Shown: positions 1 to 8,654 of the stretch, in pieces
Layout of the letters: the number at the start of each line of letters is the position of its first letter
How positions within the stretch are numbered: the first letter of the stretch is position 1
NCBI RefSeq assembly: GCF_003591175.1
Contig: NZ_QYYG01000002.1
Coordinates: forward strand, 124,001-188,000
Length of the DNA stretch: 64,000 nucleotides
Direction of reading: 5' to 3'
Source: Serratia inhibens
GTDB lineage: Bacteria; Pseudomonadota; Gammaproteobacteria; Enterobacterales; Enterobacteriaceae
Position numbers and translations under genes: made by a program
The notes under the pieces: model-generated
What the model saw: the letters and a program-made list of their open reading frames with translations, nothing else
Told to the model about the DNA's origin: nothing
The model's database searches: none

Positions 1-807
1 GCCCCCCGCTCACGCGCGCCTTACCTGATTGAAGTCGCCGCTGTCCGTGACATTACGCCGCACCTGCGTCGCATCACCTTTAGCGCGCCAGACCTGCGCC
101 ATTACCCGGCACAAGCCGCTGCCGCGCACATCAAGGTTTTCCTGCCGCTCGCAGGCCAACGGCAACCGGACCTCCCAACGTTGACCGCTAACGGCCCGGT
201 TTGGGCAGCGGATGCGGTACGCCCGATTATCCGCACCTATTCGGTGCGCGCCGTGCGCCCGGAACTGGCCGAGATCGACATCGAATTCGCCATTCACGAT
301 CATAGCGGCCCGGCGGTAAACTTTGCGCGCCAGGCTAAAGCAGGCGATAAAATTGGCATCAGCAACCCTGGCGGCCCCAAACCGATGCTGCCACCGGCCG
401 ATTTCTACTGCCTGGCCGGAGACCCTTCATCTTTACCCGCGCTGGCCGCGTTGCTGGAACAACTACCGGCGAGCAGTGAAGGCCATGCTTTTATCCGCGT
501 GGATACTGCCGCCGATGTTATCAGCCTGAAAAAACCCGCCGGCGTCGAGCTGAATTGGATTGTCGGCGGCACCGAGAAAACGCCGGAGCTGATAACCCAA
601 TTTTGCGCATTGCCCCTGCCGCAGGCCGCAACCCAGTTCTGGCTGGCGGGTGAAGATCGCCTGGTGGTCGAGCTGCGCCGCTACCTGCGCCGCGATCGTC
701 AATGTGACCGTAATCAGCTTTATGCCGTACCTTACTGGCGTGAGGGGTTAAATGAAGAGGGTTATCATAATAAACGGCATGAAATCATGGATAACATTGA
801 CGACTAA
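1..807 (+). CDS. Siderophore-interacting ferric reductase, 5'-truncated
   Basis: The reading frame is open from the first base, so the gene starts left of the window; 268 residues are visible. The N-terminal part is a flavin-binding barrel of the siderophore-interacting protein (SIP) family, with the RTYSVR stretch (about residues 79-84 of the visible part) fitting the R-x-Y-S flavin motif. The tail PYWREGLNEEGYH is typical of this family. Members such as YqjH and ViuB use FAD and NAD(P)H to reduce the iron of imported ferric siderophores in the cytoplasm, releasing Fe2+. A clear terminator follows about 100 bases after the stop codon. The family is secure; the natural siderophore cannot be inferred, and upstream partner genes lie outside the window. 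Confidence 0.88.
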   Translation, partial: APRSRAPYLIEVAAVRDITPHLRRITFSAPDLRHYPAQAAAAHIKVFLPLAGQRQPDLPTLTANGPVWAADAVRPIIRTYSVRAVRPELAEIDIEFAIHDHSGPAVNFARQAKAGDKIGISNPGGPKPMLPPADFYCLAGDPSSLPALAALLEQLPASSEGHAFIRVDTAADVISLKKPAGVELNWIVGGTEKTPELITQFCALPLPQAATQFWLAGEDRLVVELRRYLRRDRQCDRNQLYAVPYWREGLNEEGYHNKRHEIMDNIDD

Positions 808-907
808 TGGGAATTTTCTCCTTTATTAACCATGTAATGCGAGAATAATTGCAATTTACGCGCCATTGATGCAAAAAATCAAACCCACTACGTAAAAGTA
901 AGTAAAT

Positions 908-933
908 AAAACCGCATCCGTTGCGGTTTTTTT
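908..933 (+). terminator. Intrinsic terminator after the ferric reductase gene
   Basis: AAAACCGCA (908-916) pairs with TGCGGTTTT (922-930) around a 5-base loop and is followed by more T residues. It fits a rho-independent terminator for the gene ending at 807. Confidence 0.85.
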
Positions 934-1040
934 GTTAACCTTGTCACACAAAGCAAGCAATTGCTTTTTCAAGTAAAACAACATCACATCATTACCCGAC
1001 ACAAGACACAGGGTGTATCCTATTATTATTAAATATAAAT

Positions 1041-1098
1041 ATACCCAATGGATTTCAAACTGCGGCCAACAATGCGGCAGCTTGAAAGGCGCCGGGTA
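1041..1098 (+). repeat. Short ERIC-derived repeat
   Basis: The ends match the left end (ATACCC..GGATTTCAA) and right end (GCAGCTTGAA..GGGTA) of the ERIC copies found later in this window, but the central core is missing. It is an internally deleted ERIC of about 58 bp in the chaA leader. The long in-frame extension of chaA that begins at 1048 lies inside this repeat, which argues against using that start. Confidence 0.7.
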
Positions 1099-1179
1099 GA
1101 CATTCTGGATACGCGAGTTGCCGTGCTGCGGCAGTCAGCGATGACGGGTCCACGCTGTTTGAGAAGGAGTACCATCAAA

Positions 1180-2280
1180 ATGAAGTCGCAACACGATCCT
1201 GGCCGATCCAAATCCCGCCACACCGAGTACTCGCTGATTTTCCCGATCGCCGCCCTGGTAGTTCTGAATCTGTGGGGCAACACCAGCAACTTTCCCTTGA
1301 TCGTCGGCATTAACATCATCGCCCTGATAGGTATTCTCAGCAGCGCCTTTAGCGTGGTGCGGCATGCGGACGTGCTGGCTCATCGTTTGGGGGAACCCTA
1401 CGGCTCGCTGATCCTCAGCCTGTCGGTCGTTATTCTCGAGGTGAGCCTGATTTCAGCGCTGATGGCGACCGGCGACGCGGCCCCGGCGCTGATGCGCGAT
1501 ACGCTTTATTCCATCATCATGATCGTCACTGCCGGCTTGGTAGGTGTCGCGTTGCTGCTCGGTGGGCGCAAATTCGCCACCCAGTACGTCAACCTTGGCG
1601 GTATCAAACAGTATCTGATGGCCATTTTCCCGCTGGCGATAATCGTTCTGGTGTTCCCGAGCGCATTGCCGGGCGGCAACTTCAGCACCGGTCAGGCACT
1701 GTTGGTCGCGGTGATTTCCGCAGCGATGTATGGCGTGTTCCTGGTGATCCAGACCAAAACCCACCAGAGCCTGTTCGTATACGAGCATGAAGATGACGAC
1801 GGTGACCCTCACCACGGCAAGCCTTCCTCACACAGCAGCGCCTGGCATGCGGCCTGGCTGGTCGTGCACCTGATTGCAGTGATCGCGGTGACCAAATTCA
1901 ACGCCAACCCGCTGGAAGGTTTGCTGACCAAAGTGAATGCCCCGGCGCAGTTTACCGGTTTCCTGGTGGCGCTGCTGATCCTGTCGCCGGAAGGTCTGGG
2001 TGCCCTGCGGGCGGTGTTGAACAATCAGGTGCAGCGTGCCATGAACCTGTTCTTCGGTTCGGTATTGGCGACCATCTCCCTGACGGTGCCGGCGGTAACC
2101 ATCATCGCCACCCTCACCGGCCAGACGCTGATCTTCGGCCTGCAAACACCGCATATCGTGGTGATGTTGACAGTCTTGCTGCTGTGCCAACTGTCGTTCT
2201 CCACCGGCCGCACCAACGTGCTGAACGGTACCGCGCACCTGGCGCTGTTTGCCGCCTACATGATGACCATCTTTTCCTGA
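1180..2280 (+). CDS. chaA: Calcium/proton antiporter ChaA
   Basis: Inner-membrane cation/proton exchanger of the CaCA superfamily, known in E. coli to expel Na+, K+ and Ca2+ at alkaline pH. From the ATG at 1180 the protein has 366 residues, the same length as E. coli ChaA, and a strong ribosome site (GAAGGAG, 1163-1169) precedes it. The chain is mostly hydrophobic helices in two halves, separated by an acidic, His-rich loop (HEDDDGDPHHGK) at about residues 200-211. An in-frame start at 1048 would add 44 residues encoded by an ERIC remnant and is rejected. The gene is monocistronic, with a strong terminator directly after it. Confidence 0.93.
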   Translation: MKSQHDPGRSKSRHTEYSLIFPIAALVVLNLWGNTSNFPLIVGINIIALIGILSSAFSVVRHADVLAHRLGEPYGSLILSLSVVILEVSLISALMATGDAAPALMRDTLYSIIMIVTAGLVGVALLLGGRKFATQYVNLGGIKQYLMAIFPLAIIVLVFPSALPGGNFSTGQALLVAVISAAMYGVFLVIQTKTHQSLFVYEHEDDDGDPHHGKPSSHSSAWHAAWLVVHLIAVIAVTKFNANPLEGLLTKVNAPAQFTGFLVALLILSPEGLGALRAVLNNQVQRAMNLFFGSVLATISLTVPAVTIIATLTGQTLIFGLQTPHIVVMLTVLLLCQLSFSTGRTNVLNGTAHLALFAAYMMTIFS

Positions 2281-2286
2281 ATGACC

Positions 2287-2312
2287 GAGGGGCGCACTCT
2301 GCGCCCCTCTTC
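2287..2312 (+). terminator. chaA terminator
   Basis: GAGGGGCGCA (2287-2296) and TGCGCCCCTC (2300-2309) form a 10-bp stem with a 3-base loop, followed by TTCTT. It lies 6 bases after the chaA stop codon, between chaA and the convergent lpxO. Confidence 0.85.
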
Positions 2313-2337
2313 TTATACCGCCTTGCACCGCCCGGAT

Positions 2338-3240
2338 TTATACCGCGAAGAAAATGCCCGCCGCGATCCCGCCAAACAGAATCCATTTAATGATGTAATA
2401 ACCGGTACGGTTCCACGCCTTTAACCGTTTCCCCACTTTGCGCACCGCATAAATATACTTGAACAGCTTGTTAACGCCGCCGGTACGATCGCCCTCTTCG
2501 TTTGGCGCAGTGGCCGCACTCATCAGGTTGCGCCCCAGCCAGTGGTTGACGCTTTGCGCCCAGCGATAACGCATCGGCCGCTCGATATCGCAAAACAGAA
2601 TCAACCGGTTTTGCCCGCTCTGGTTTTCGGCGTAATGCAGATAGGTCTCATCAAACATCACCCCTTCACCGTCACGCCAGCTGTAACGTTCGCCGTCGAC
2701 TTCAATAAAACAGCGATCGTCATTGGGCGTAATCAACCCCAAATGGTAACGCAGCGAACCGGCGTACGGATCGCGGTGGCGCGGCAGGCGGCTGCCGTCC
2801 GGCAGTTCGGCAAACATCGCCGCCTTGACCGAAGGCAGGCCGCGCAGCAGCGCGGTGGTCCGTGGGCACAGGCTCATCGCCGATGGATGGCTGTCTTCAT
2901 ACCATTTCAAATAGAAACGCTTCCAGCCGGTTTTGAAAAACGAGTTGAAACCGGCATCGTTGAATTGATCCGAAGCCTTAATTTGCTGGATCGCCATCAA
3001 CTGCTGCCCTTCATCGCGGATGGTTTGCCAGTTATCCCGCAATATCACCAGTTCGGGAAACTGCTCCGGCTGCAGGTAAGGCGTTATCGGCGCGCGCGAG
3101 AACAGATACATAAAAACGTTTAGCGGCGCGGTAAAGGTGGAATGATCGGAAAGTTGCCGCCAGAAGGTATAACGCACCCGACCGCGGTAATGGATATAGA
3201 CCACACATAAAATAAATAAAATTAAAATAATATATTTCAT
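2338..3240 (-). CDS. lpxO: Lipid A 2-hydroxylase LpxO
   Basis: Predicted Fe2+/2-oxoglutarate-dependent dioxygenase that adds a 2-hydroxyl group to a lipid A secondary acyl chain. It acts at the cytoplasmic face of the inner membrane. The 300-residue protein (start MKYIILILF) has one N-terminal membrane anchor (about residues 3-18), an aspartyl/asparaginyl beta-hydroxylase domain with the iron-binding HRDP motif near residue 156 and a later histidine plus a 2-oxoglutarate-binding arginine (LHYAENQSGQNRLIL). A second hydrophobic helix closes the C-terminus. The in-frame extension upstream of 3240 lacks membrane-anchor character and is not used. Length and domain order match the LpxO family. Convergent with chaA. 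Confidence 0.85.
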   Translation of the reverse strand: MKYIILILFILCVVYIHYRGRVRYTFWRQLSDHSTFTAPLNVFMYLFSRAPITPYLQPEQFPELVILRDNWQTIRDEGQQLMAIQQIKASDQFNDAGFNSFFKTGWKRFYLKWYEDSHPSAMSLCPRTTALLRGLPSVKAAMFAELPDGSRLPRHRDPYAGSLRYHLGLITPNDDRCFIEVDGERYSWRDGEGVMFDETYLHYAENQSGQNRLILFCDIERPMRYRWAQSVNHWLGRNLMSAATAPNEEGDRTGGVNKLFKYIYAVRKVGKRLKAWNRTGYYIIKWILFGGIAAGIFFAV

Positions 3241-3430
3241 GACTGAACCGCTGTGAGAAGCCCAACACCTGTGCGCCAAAGCGGCGCACAACGCAACTAC
3301 TTCCGTTTGCCAGATAAAGCCTGGCAGCCATTTGGAACACCACTAATCATTAACGTTAATGCAACTAAAATCCATACAAAAACCTACAATAATTTACATG
3401 CAGAATTGGCGGACGGGGATTAGCGGCAGA

Positions 3431-3459
3431 ATAAAGAAAAAGGCCGCCGAAGCGGCCTT
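3431..3459 (-). terminator. phoH terminator
   Basis: AAGGCCGC (3440-3447) pairs with GCGGCCTT (3452-3459). On the minus strand the stem is followed by TTTTTCTTTAT, giving a good rho-independent terminator 18 bases beyond the phoH stop codon. Confidence 0.85.
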
Positions 3460-3477
3460 GTAGTAGTAGCAGGCAGG

Positions 3478-4263
3478 TTAACTGTAGGCGTTGAGCGTGC
3501 GCTGGCACAAGGCGGAGCGGACGCAGTCTTGTTTATCAAAGCGGATGATACCGATCATTTCATCCTCCTCGAAGCGCTCCATCGCATCGCTGAGGCCGGA
3601 CTTCACGCCGCGCGGTAAATCGCACTGGGTTACGTCACCATTGACGATTACCGTTACGTTCTCACCCAAACGGGTCAGGAACATCTTCATCTGGCTGGCG
3701 GTGACGTTCTGGGCTTCATCCAGGATAACGACCGCATTTTCGAAGGTACGCCCGCGCATGTAGGCGAAAGGCGCGATCTCTACCTTGCCGATTTCCGGGC
3801 GCAGGCAGTATTGCATAAAGGACGATCCCAAGCGGCGCACCAGAATGTCATACACCGGGCGGAAATAAGGGGCGAACTTCTCAGATATATCCCCGGGCAA
3901 GAAACCGAGGTCTTCATCCGCCTGTAAAACCGGACGCGTAACAATAATCCGATCCACTTCTTTATGTATAAGGGCTTCTGCCGCCTTCGCGGCGCTGATG
4001 AATGTTTTGCCGCAGCCGGCTTCGCCGGTGGCAAATATCAACTGCTTTTTATCTATGGCGATTAAGTAATGACCCTGAGCTTCGGTTCTAGCCTCGATGG
4101 GAGAGCTATCGCGCTTGTCTCGCGCCATGCCGATAGACTCAACTCCACCCATTTGTACCAGCGAGGTTACGGACTCTTCTTCCAGCTGGCGATGACTACG
4201 AGCGTCACGACGAATAACGCGTTTCGCTTCACGACGTGCTTTGATCACTGCTTTTTGTCTCAT
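3478..4263 (-). CDS. phoH: PhoH-like ATPase
   Basis: A 261-residue P-loop NTPase of the PhoH family. The Walker A motif GEAGCGKT is at residues 80-87 and the Walker B stretch VVILDEAQN at about 178-186. The fold is like the ATPase core of superfamily I helicases. E. coli PhoH is an ATP-binding protein of the phosphate regulon whose exact role is not settled. The basic N-terminus (MRQKAVIKARREAKR) and the overall length match enterobacterial PhoH. The gene has its own terminator and a long upstream gap, so it is probably monocistronic. I could not find a convincing PhoB box in the gap, so phosphate control is not shown by the sequence. Confidence 0.88.
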   Translation of the reverse strand: MRQKAVIKARREAKRVIRRDARSHRQLEEESVTSLVQMGGVESIGMARDKRDSSPIEARTEAQGHYLIAIDKKQLIFATGEAGCGKTFISAAKAAEALIHKEVDRIIVTRPVLQADEDLGFLPGDISEKFAPYFRPVYDILVRRLGSSFMQYCLRPEIGKVEIAPFAYMRGRTFENAVVILDEAQNVTASQMKMFLTRLGENVTVIVNGDVTQCDLPRGVKSGLSDAMERFEEDEMIGIIRFDKQDCVRSALCQRTLNAYS

Positions 4264-4672
4264 AGTGGCACCTTACAGTTTGTTTCACCTACCGCAGCGG
4301 CCTGGCCGCGCGATTATGTTTCACACACGGATTAGGTTTTGGCTTCCTTCAGAGCCAATAAAAGCCAATAGACGAAGTGAATACGCGGGCGTTGGTGCGC
4401 ACCGTTTTTTCACGGAAGAACGCGGTTGCGTAATTAATTGTGGAGTAAAAAGTGACAAGAATTTGTCATGCCGGGAATGCGGAGTTGCCAGGAAAAGAGA
4501 GTCGGAGAGAGAACCCTCGTTACAACGAGAAATCAGAGAAGGTGTATTGTTTTTTCTTTCCAGCCCAACCAAGGACTTTACCATTAGCGATCCCCGCAGT
4601 GTTATTTACAGCTTCCGCTGTGCACCTTGTGAAAACTACCGCCAGATGATTACAGTATAATGACATTCAAAC
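4264..4672. other. Long intergenic region upstream of phoH
   Basis: About 400 bp with no convincing gene on either strand. It presumably carries the phoH promoter. A short inverted repeat (GTGACAAGAATTTGTCAT, about 4451-4468) is visible; its meaning is unknown and it is not a PhoB box. The open frames here have no family-like composition and no good ribosome sites. Confidence 0.5.
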
Positions 4673-4819
4673 CTATCGCGTTGCTAAAATGTAAAAAAGT
4701 TTAATCTTTTTTGTTTTCAGATAACGCCAGAACACTATATCACGCTGTTTACGCCATTCCAGAGAAATTTTATCACCCAGCCAGATCAAATAGTTATGAT
4801 TAAAAGTGGCGGATGACAT
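4673..4819 (-). CDS. Small basic, aromatic-rich protein (48 aa), unknown function
   Basis: An ATG at 4819 (minus strand) opens a 48-codon frame ending in TAG. A good ribosome site, CAGGAAACC, lies about 6 bases upstream. The peptide starts MSSATFNHNYLIWLGDKIS and continues with a Trp/Arg/Lys-rich amphipathic segment and a basic tail (KTKKIKLFYILATR). It contains 3 Trp, 4 Phe and 3 Tyr, a composition unlike random out-of-frame sequence. It lies between phoH and the TonB receptor, on the same strand as both. I do not recognise the family. The ribosome site and composition make it more likely real than not, but no homology evidence is available here. Confidence 0.5.
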   Translation of the reverse strand: MSSATFNHNYLIWLGDKISLEWRKQRDIVFWRYLKTKKIKLFYILATR

Positions 4820-4912
4820 TTTGGTTTCCTGATTAAATTTTACACAAACAAAAACGTGATTTTATCCGCAATGTTAGCGGCACGCCTTCCCCCTGGCGCT
4901 GTACTTCATTAA

Positions 4913-4937
4913 TAAAAAAGGCGGGAAATCTCCCGCC
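4913..4937 (-). terminator. Terminator of the TonB receptor gene
   Basis: GGCGGGA (4920-4926) pairs with TCCCGCC (4931-4937). The minus strand continues into a run of T residues (complement of 4913-4919). It lies 46 bases beyond the receptor stop codon. Confidence 0.85.
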
Positions 4938-4982
4938 CTGAAGGACTCAGTTTACTCACCCATCACTGGGCCGAAAATGCCT

Positions 4983-7130
4983 TTACTCGAAGGAGTAAGA
5001 GACGCTCACGCCACCACCCCAGTTCCTGCCCGGCGCCGGTTCGTAATAACGGCCGTTGCCTTCATTAACGATGACCGAGCCAACGTATTGGCGGTCAAAC
5101 AGGTTGTCCACGCGGCCGAAAACGTTAAGCATCCAGTTCCCTACCGGGTAGCGGTAGCCGGTATTCAACCCCACAGTGGTATAGGACGGTGCCTGTTCGG
5201 TGTTTTCATCATTCACCTGAATGTCGCTCATATAACGCACCTCAGCGCCGGCATACCAGCCTTCAGGCGGGGCCCAGGCGAAGGAGGCGAACCCCATATT
5301 GCGCGCAATGCCCGGCATGCGATTGCCGCTTGGCACCTTATTATCCGCCGAGCACTGGCTGTCGCCGCACACGTCATCGCGATAGCGCGCATCCAGCAGC
5401 GTCCAGGCCAGTTGCAGCCGCCAGTCGTAGGCAAACTGCTGGTCCAGCGCCAACTCCAACCCACGCCGACGGGTCTGCCCGGCGTTTTTGTAGCTGGTGC
5501 GGCCATTGCTGCTCTCATCGACGACGATTTCATTCTTGGTGTCGGTCTGGAAAACGGCGGCGGTCAACAACCCGTTGCCGATACGCGTTTTGCTGCCAAA
5601 TTCCACCGTATCGCTGGTTGAAGGTTTCAGGCCGAAATTGAGCCCGCTTTGGTCGCCGGGGCGATAGGACAACTCGTTGATGGTCGGGGTCTCGAAACCG
5701 CGGCCGGCGGACAAGTACAGATTCCAGCCGCTGCTGACGGCATAATTGAGGGAGCCGGCCGGCAACCACTGATGGTAGCTGGCGCTGCCGCTGTCATCGC
5801 CATTGCTGCCGGTGACATAGTGATCGTTGGAATCGAAATTGACGGTGCTGTAACGCGCCCCGGCATCCAGCGTCAGTTGCGGGGTCAACTTCCATGAAGT
5901 TTGCAGATAAGGGTCCAGATTCCACATCAGGTTGCGCTCGTTGCGGCGCAGCGCGCCCTGGGTGCCCAACTCGGTCACGCCGTTGGATTGGGTAAAGTTT
6001 TCATACCCTTTACGCTGTTCGGTCATGGTTTCATAGTCCAGACCGCCGGTCAGGGTGTAAGGCACCGCCACCAGTTCGCCACGGTGGGTCCAGCGCGTAT
6101 CAATCCCCTGATAATGACGCGTCAGGTCAATCACCCCGCCCGGGTGCTGCGCGCTGCGCTGCTGTACCGCGACCGGGATCGACTGATACTGGGTGGTTTC
6201 GCGCTCGCCGGCGTACATCATGACACTCAGGTCATCATTAGCCCCCATCTGGCGTTCATAGTGCAAGCCGGCCTGGGTCTGCGAGGTGGTTTTGCGCGTA
6301 TCGTATTGATCGGCTCGCGGTGCCTGGCGTGGATTGTCGTGCCATTCGGCAGACGTCAGGCCGCCGGGGTCGTTGGCATTGATATCCACGCTGTTGAACA
6401 GCAGCGTTAGCGTGCTGACATCGTCGATACGCACGCCCAGCTTGGCGTTGCCGAGGTTTTTTTGCGCGCCGCTGTGGTCGCGGAACCCTTGAGTGGTAAA
6501 ACGGGTGCCGGAAATGGTGTAGTTAACGTCGCCGGCATGGCTGCCATCCCCGGTTGCCCCGCTGGCTTTAACCCCATAGCGCCAGGTGCCGTAGCTGCCA
6601 AAATAGCTGCTCGCCTCAAGGCGATTGGGCTGTTGGCCGGTTTCGGTTTCCACGTTCACCATACCGCCGGAGGAATTGCCGTAAAGCGCGGAAAACGGCC
6701 CGCGCAGCACTTCCACCTTGTCGACCGAGTTCAGGTCAATATTGGAGGTTTGCCCCTGCCCATCCGGCATGGTGGCCGGAATGCCATCCACATAAATCCG
6801 CACGCCCCGCACGCCATACATAGAACGAGAACCAAAGCCCCGAACCGATAGCTGCAAATCTTGCGCATAGTTCTGGCGGTTCTGAATTTGCAGGCCAGGT
6901 ACGCTGCCCAGGCTTTCAGACAGGTTGATCTGAGGCTTGGCATCACGGATTTGATCGCCGTTCACCACGCTGACAGCGGCGGGGGTCGACAGTTCGGAAA
7001 GGCCGCTGCGTTTGGCGGTCACCACCATGGTTTGTTCGCCATCCTTGTCCTGCGCATAGCAGAATGACAGGGGCAATAAGGCAGGAATAACGATGGCGGA
7101 CGCCAGCGTGTTTTTACGGGTGTTTTTCAT
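4983..7130 (-). CDS. pqqU: TonB-dependent outer-membrane receptor, PqqU (YncD)-like
   Basis: A 715-residue TonB-dependent receptor. A signal peptide (MKNTRKNTLASAIVIPALL..CYA, about residues 1-26) is followed by the TonB box region (EQTMVVTA), a plug domain and a 22-strand barrel ending in the aromatic signature VSVSYSFE. The plug segments QLSVRGFGSRSMYGVRG and VEVLRGPFSALYGNSSGG closely resemble E. coli YncD, now called PqqU, which imports the cofactor PQQ. The family is very secure; the PQQ substrate is inferred from that resemblance. A longer frame to 7208 only adds a non-signal N-terminus and is rejected. It sits next to efeUOB but is separated from it by an efeB terminator, so it is probably transcribed alone. 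I saw no convincing Fur box in front of it. Confidence 0.85.
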   Translation of the reverse strand: MKNTRKNTLASAIVIPALLPLSFCYAQDKDGEQTMVVTAKRSGLSELSTPAAVSVVNGDQIRDAKPQINLSESLGSVPGLQIQNRQNYAQDLQLSVRGFGSRSMYGVRGVRIYVDGIPATMPDGQGQTSNIDLNSVDKVEVLRGPFSALYGNSSGGMVNVETETGQQPNRLEASSYFGSYGTWRYGVKASGATGDGSHAGDVNYTISGTRFTTQGFRDHSGAQKNLGNAKLGVRIDDVSTLTLLFNSVDINANDPGGLTSAEWHDNPRQAPRADQYDTRKTTSQTQAGLHYERQMGANDDLSVMMYAGERETTQYQSIPVAVQQRSAQHPGGVIDLTRHYQGIDTRWTHRGELVAVPYTLTGGLDYETMTEQRKGYENFTQSNGVTELGTQGALRRNERNLMWNLDPYLQTSWKLTPQLTLDAGARYSTVNFDSNDHYVTGSNGDDSGSASYHQWLPAGSLNYAVSSGWNLYLSAGRGFETPTINELSYRPGDQSGLNFGLKPSTSDTVEFGSKTRIGNGLLTAAVFQTDTKNEIVVDESSNGRTSYKNAGQTRRRGLELALDQQFAYDWRLQLAWTLLDARYRDDVCGDSQCSADNKVPSGNRMPGIARNMGFASFAWAPPEGWYAGAEVRYMSDIQVNDENTEQAPSYTTVGLNTGYRYPVGNWMLNVFGRVDNLFDRQYVGSVIVNEGNGRYYEPAPGRNWGGGVSVSYSFE

Positions 7131-7308
7131 CAGGAGAATGCCGTTAAAGGGATCGGGAAATCTGAACCGTCTGGAACAAAATGGCTGGCATGTTAATACT
7201 TTTAACAAACAAATGAAAACAACTAGCCATAATTAAAAACCCGGAGTCCCAGTTGCGCAAGGCCACTGAATATTTAAATCAAGATCGGTTCGGTGCGGAG
7301 GGCCGATG

Positions 7309-7331
7309 AAAAAAGGCGGGATGACCCCGCC
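7309..7331 (-). terminator. efeUOB operon terminator
   Basis: GGCGGG (7315-7320) pairs with CCCGCC (7326-7331). The minus strand runs into six T residues (complement of 7309-7314), 14 bases past the efeB stop codon. Confidence 0.85.
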
Positions 7332-7345
7332 AGATTGAATATTGA

Positions 7346-8644
7346 CTAGGCTTTCAGCAAACCGCTGCCAAGATAATCATTGCCGTCTTTCACCCCCGGT
7401 AGCGCAAAGAAGTACCCGCCGCCAATCGGCTTCACGTACTCTTCCAGCGCCTCACCGTTCAGGCGTTTTTGCACCGTCAGGAAGCCTTTCTCCAGATCGG
7501 CCTGATAACAGACGAACAGCAGCCCCATTTCCAGTTGGCCGGAATTGGACACGCCTATCGAATAGCTGTAACCACGGCGCAATAACAGATTGCTCTGGGT
7601 CTGCGGAGTGCGTGGGTTCGCCAGGCGGATGTGCGCATCCATCGGGATGGTTTTACCCTCGGGATCTTTGGCGTAGTCCGGCTCGTCGTGCTCATGCTTC
7701 ATGCCGAGCGGTGCGCCACTGTGCTTTTCACGGCCAAAGATGGTTTGTTGTTCCTGCAACGGCGTACGGTCCCAGAACTCGACGTGGAAACGGATAATCC
7801 GCAGCGCCTGGTAACTGCCGCCTACCGCCCAGGCAGGTTCCCCGGCGTTATCCGCCACCCACACCACCTGATCCATCAGCGGCTTGTCGCCGGTTTTCGG
7901 GTTGGCGGTGCCGTCTTTAAAGCCCAGCAGGTTGATCGGCGTTTCTTTGCCTTTGCTGCGCGCGGCATGGGCGGAAATAAAGCCTTCCCGCTTCCAGCGC
8001 ACGCTGAGCAAGTCCGGCGAATGCTTGATGATATCGCGCAGCGCGTGGATAACCGTTTCATTGGTGTTGGCGCAAATTTGCAACACCAGATCGCCATGAC
8101 ACAGGCTGGCGTCCAGCGAGTCATTGGGAAAGCGCGTCATCTTTTGCAGCCGCAGCGGTTTCTGCGCCTGCAGGCCAAAACGTTCGTCAAACAGCGAAGT
8201 CCCCACCGACACGGTGATGGTCAGGTTGTCCGGATAAATCTCCGGCCCCATGATGCCCGAATCGAGCGGCGGCAGCTTGGGATCAACCTCCGGCGCCTTG
8301 CCGCCGCTGGTCAGAAACGCAATGCGGTTGGTCAGCAAGCGGAACAGACGCTCCAGATCCTGCTTGTTGCTTGCCAGCACGTCAAAGGCCACCAGCATCA
8401 TCGCCGCCTGCTGCGATGTGAGGATCCCGCCCTGATGCATGCCATAGAACGGCTGTTTCTGCCAGCGCTCGTCCTGCGGCGACGCCGGCGCATCGGCGCC
8501 CTTCTCCGTTGCCTGCGTCAAACGGCTGCTGCCCAGCGCCAGAACACCCAGCCCCAAACCCTGCAGCAAACGACGGCGCGACGGTGACGCCGCGCCTGTT
8601 GATTGCGGATGCGGCCCGTTGTTCGGGCCGATCTTGTTACTCAT
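7346..8644 (-). CDS. efeB: Deferrochelatase/dye-decolorising peroxidase EfeB
   Basis: Periplasmic haem enzyme of the DyP family and third member of the EfeUOB iron uptake system. It has been reported to remove iron from haem and to act as a peroxidase. The 432-residue protein starts at [10 protein letters not shown]. It carries a twin-arginine signal ([17 protein letters not shown], about residues 23-39) and the DyP GxxDG motif in [11 protein letters not shown]. The C-terminal half holds the haem-ligand histidine region. Ten bases separate it from the efeO stop codon, which places it in the same operon. An in-frame start 11 codons upstream lies inside the efeO end and is less likely. Confidence 0.93.
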   Translation of the reverse strand: MSNKIGPNNGPHPQSTGAASPSRRRLLQGLGLGVLALGSSRLTQATEKGADAPASPQDERWQKQPFYGMHQGGILTSQQAAMMLVAFDVLASNKQDLERLFRLLTNRIAFLTSGGKAPEVDPKLPPLDSGIMGPEIYPDNLTITVSVGTSLFDERFGLQAQKPLRLQKMTRFPNDSLDASLCHGDLVLQICANTNETVIHALRDIIKHSPDLLSVRWKREGFISAHAARSKGKETPINLLGFKDGTANPKTGDKPLMDQVVWVADNAGEPAWAVGGSYQALRIIRFHVEFWDRTPLQEQQTIFGREKHSGAPLGMKHEHDEPDYAKDPEGKTIPMDAHIRLANPRTPQTQSNLLLRRGYSYSIGVSNSGQLEMGLLFVCYQADLEKGFLTVQKRLNGEALEEYVKPIGGGYFFALPGVKDGNDYLGSGLLKA

Positions 8645-8654
8645 AGTGCTTGCC

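Noticed and set aside
1048-1179. N-terminal extension of ChaA by 44 residues
   Set aside because: The extension is encoded by an ERIC remnant, while the ATG at 1180 has a strong ribosome site and gives the family length.
4451-4468. Inverted repeat GTGACAAGAATTTGTCAT as a PhoB box for phoH
   Set aside because: PhoB boxes are direct repeats of CTGTCAT-like units; this is an inverted repeat and does not fit.
4241-4660. Open frames of 60-140 codons in the phoH upstream gap
   Set aside because: No ribosome sites and no protein-like composition; they overlap each other on both strands.
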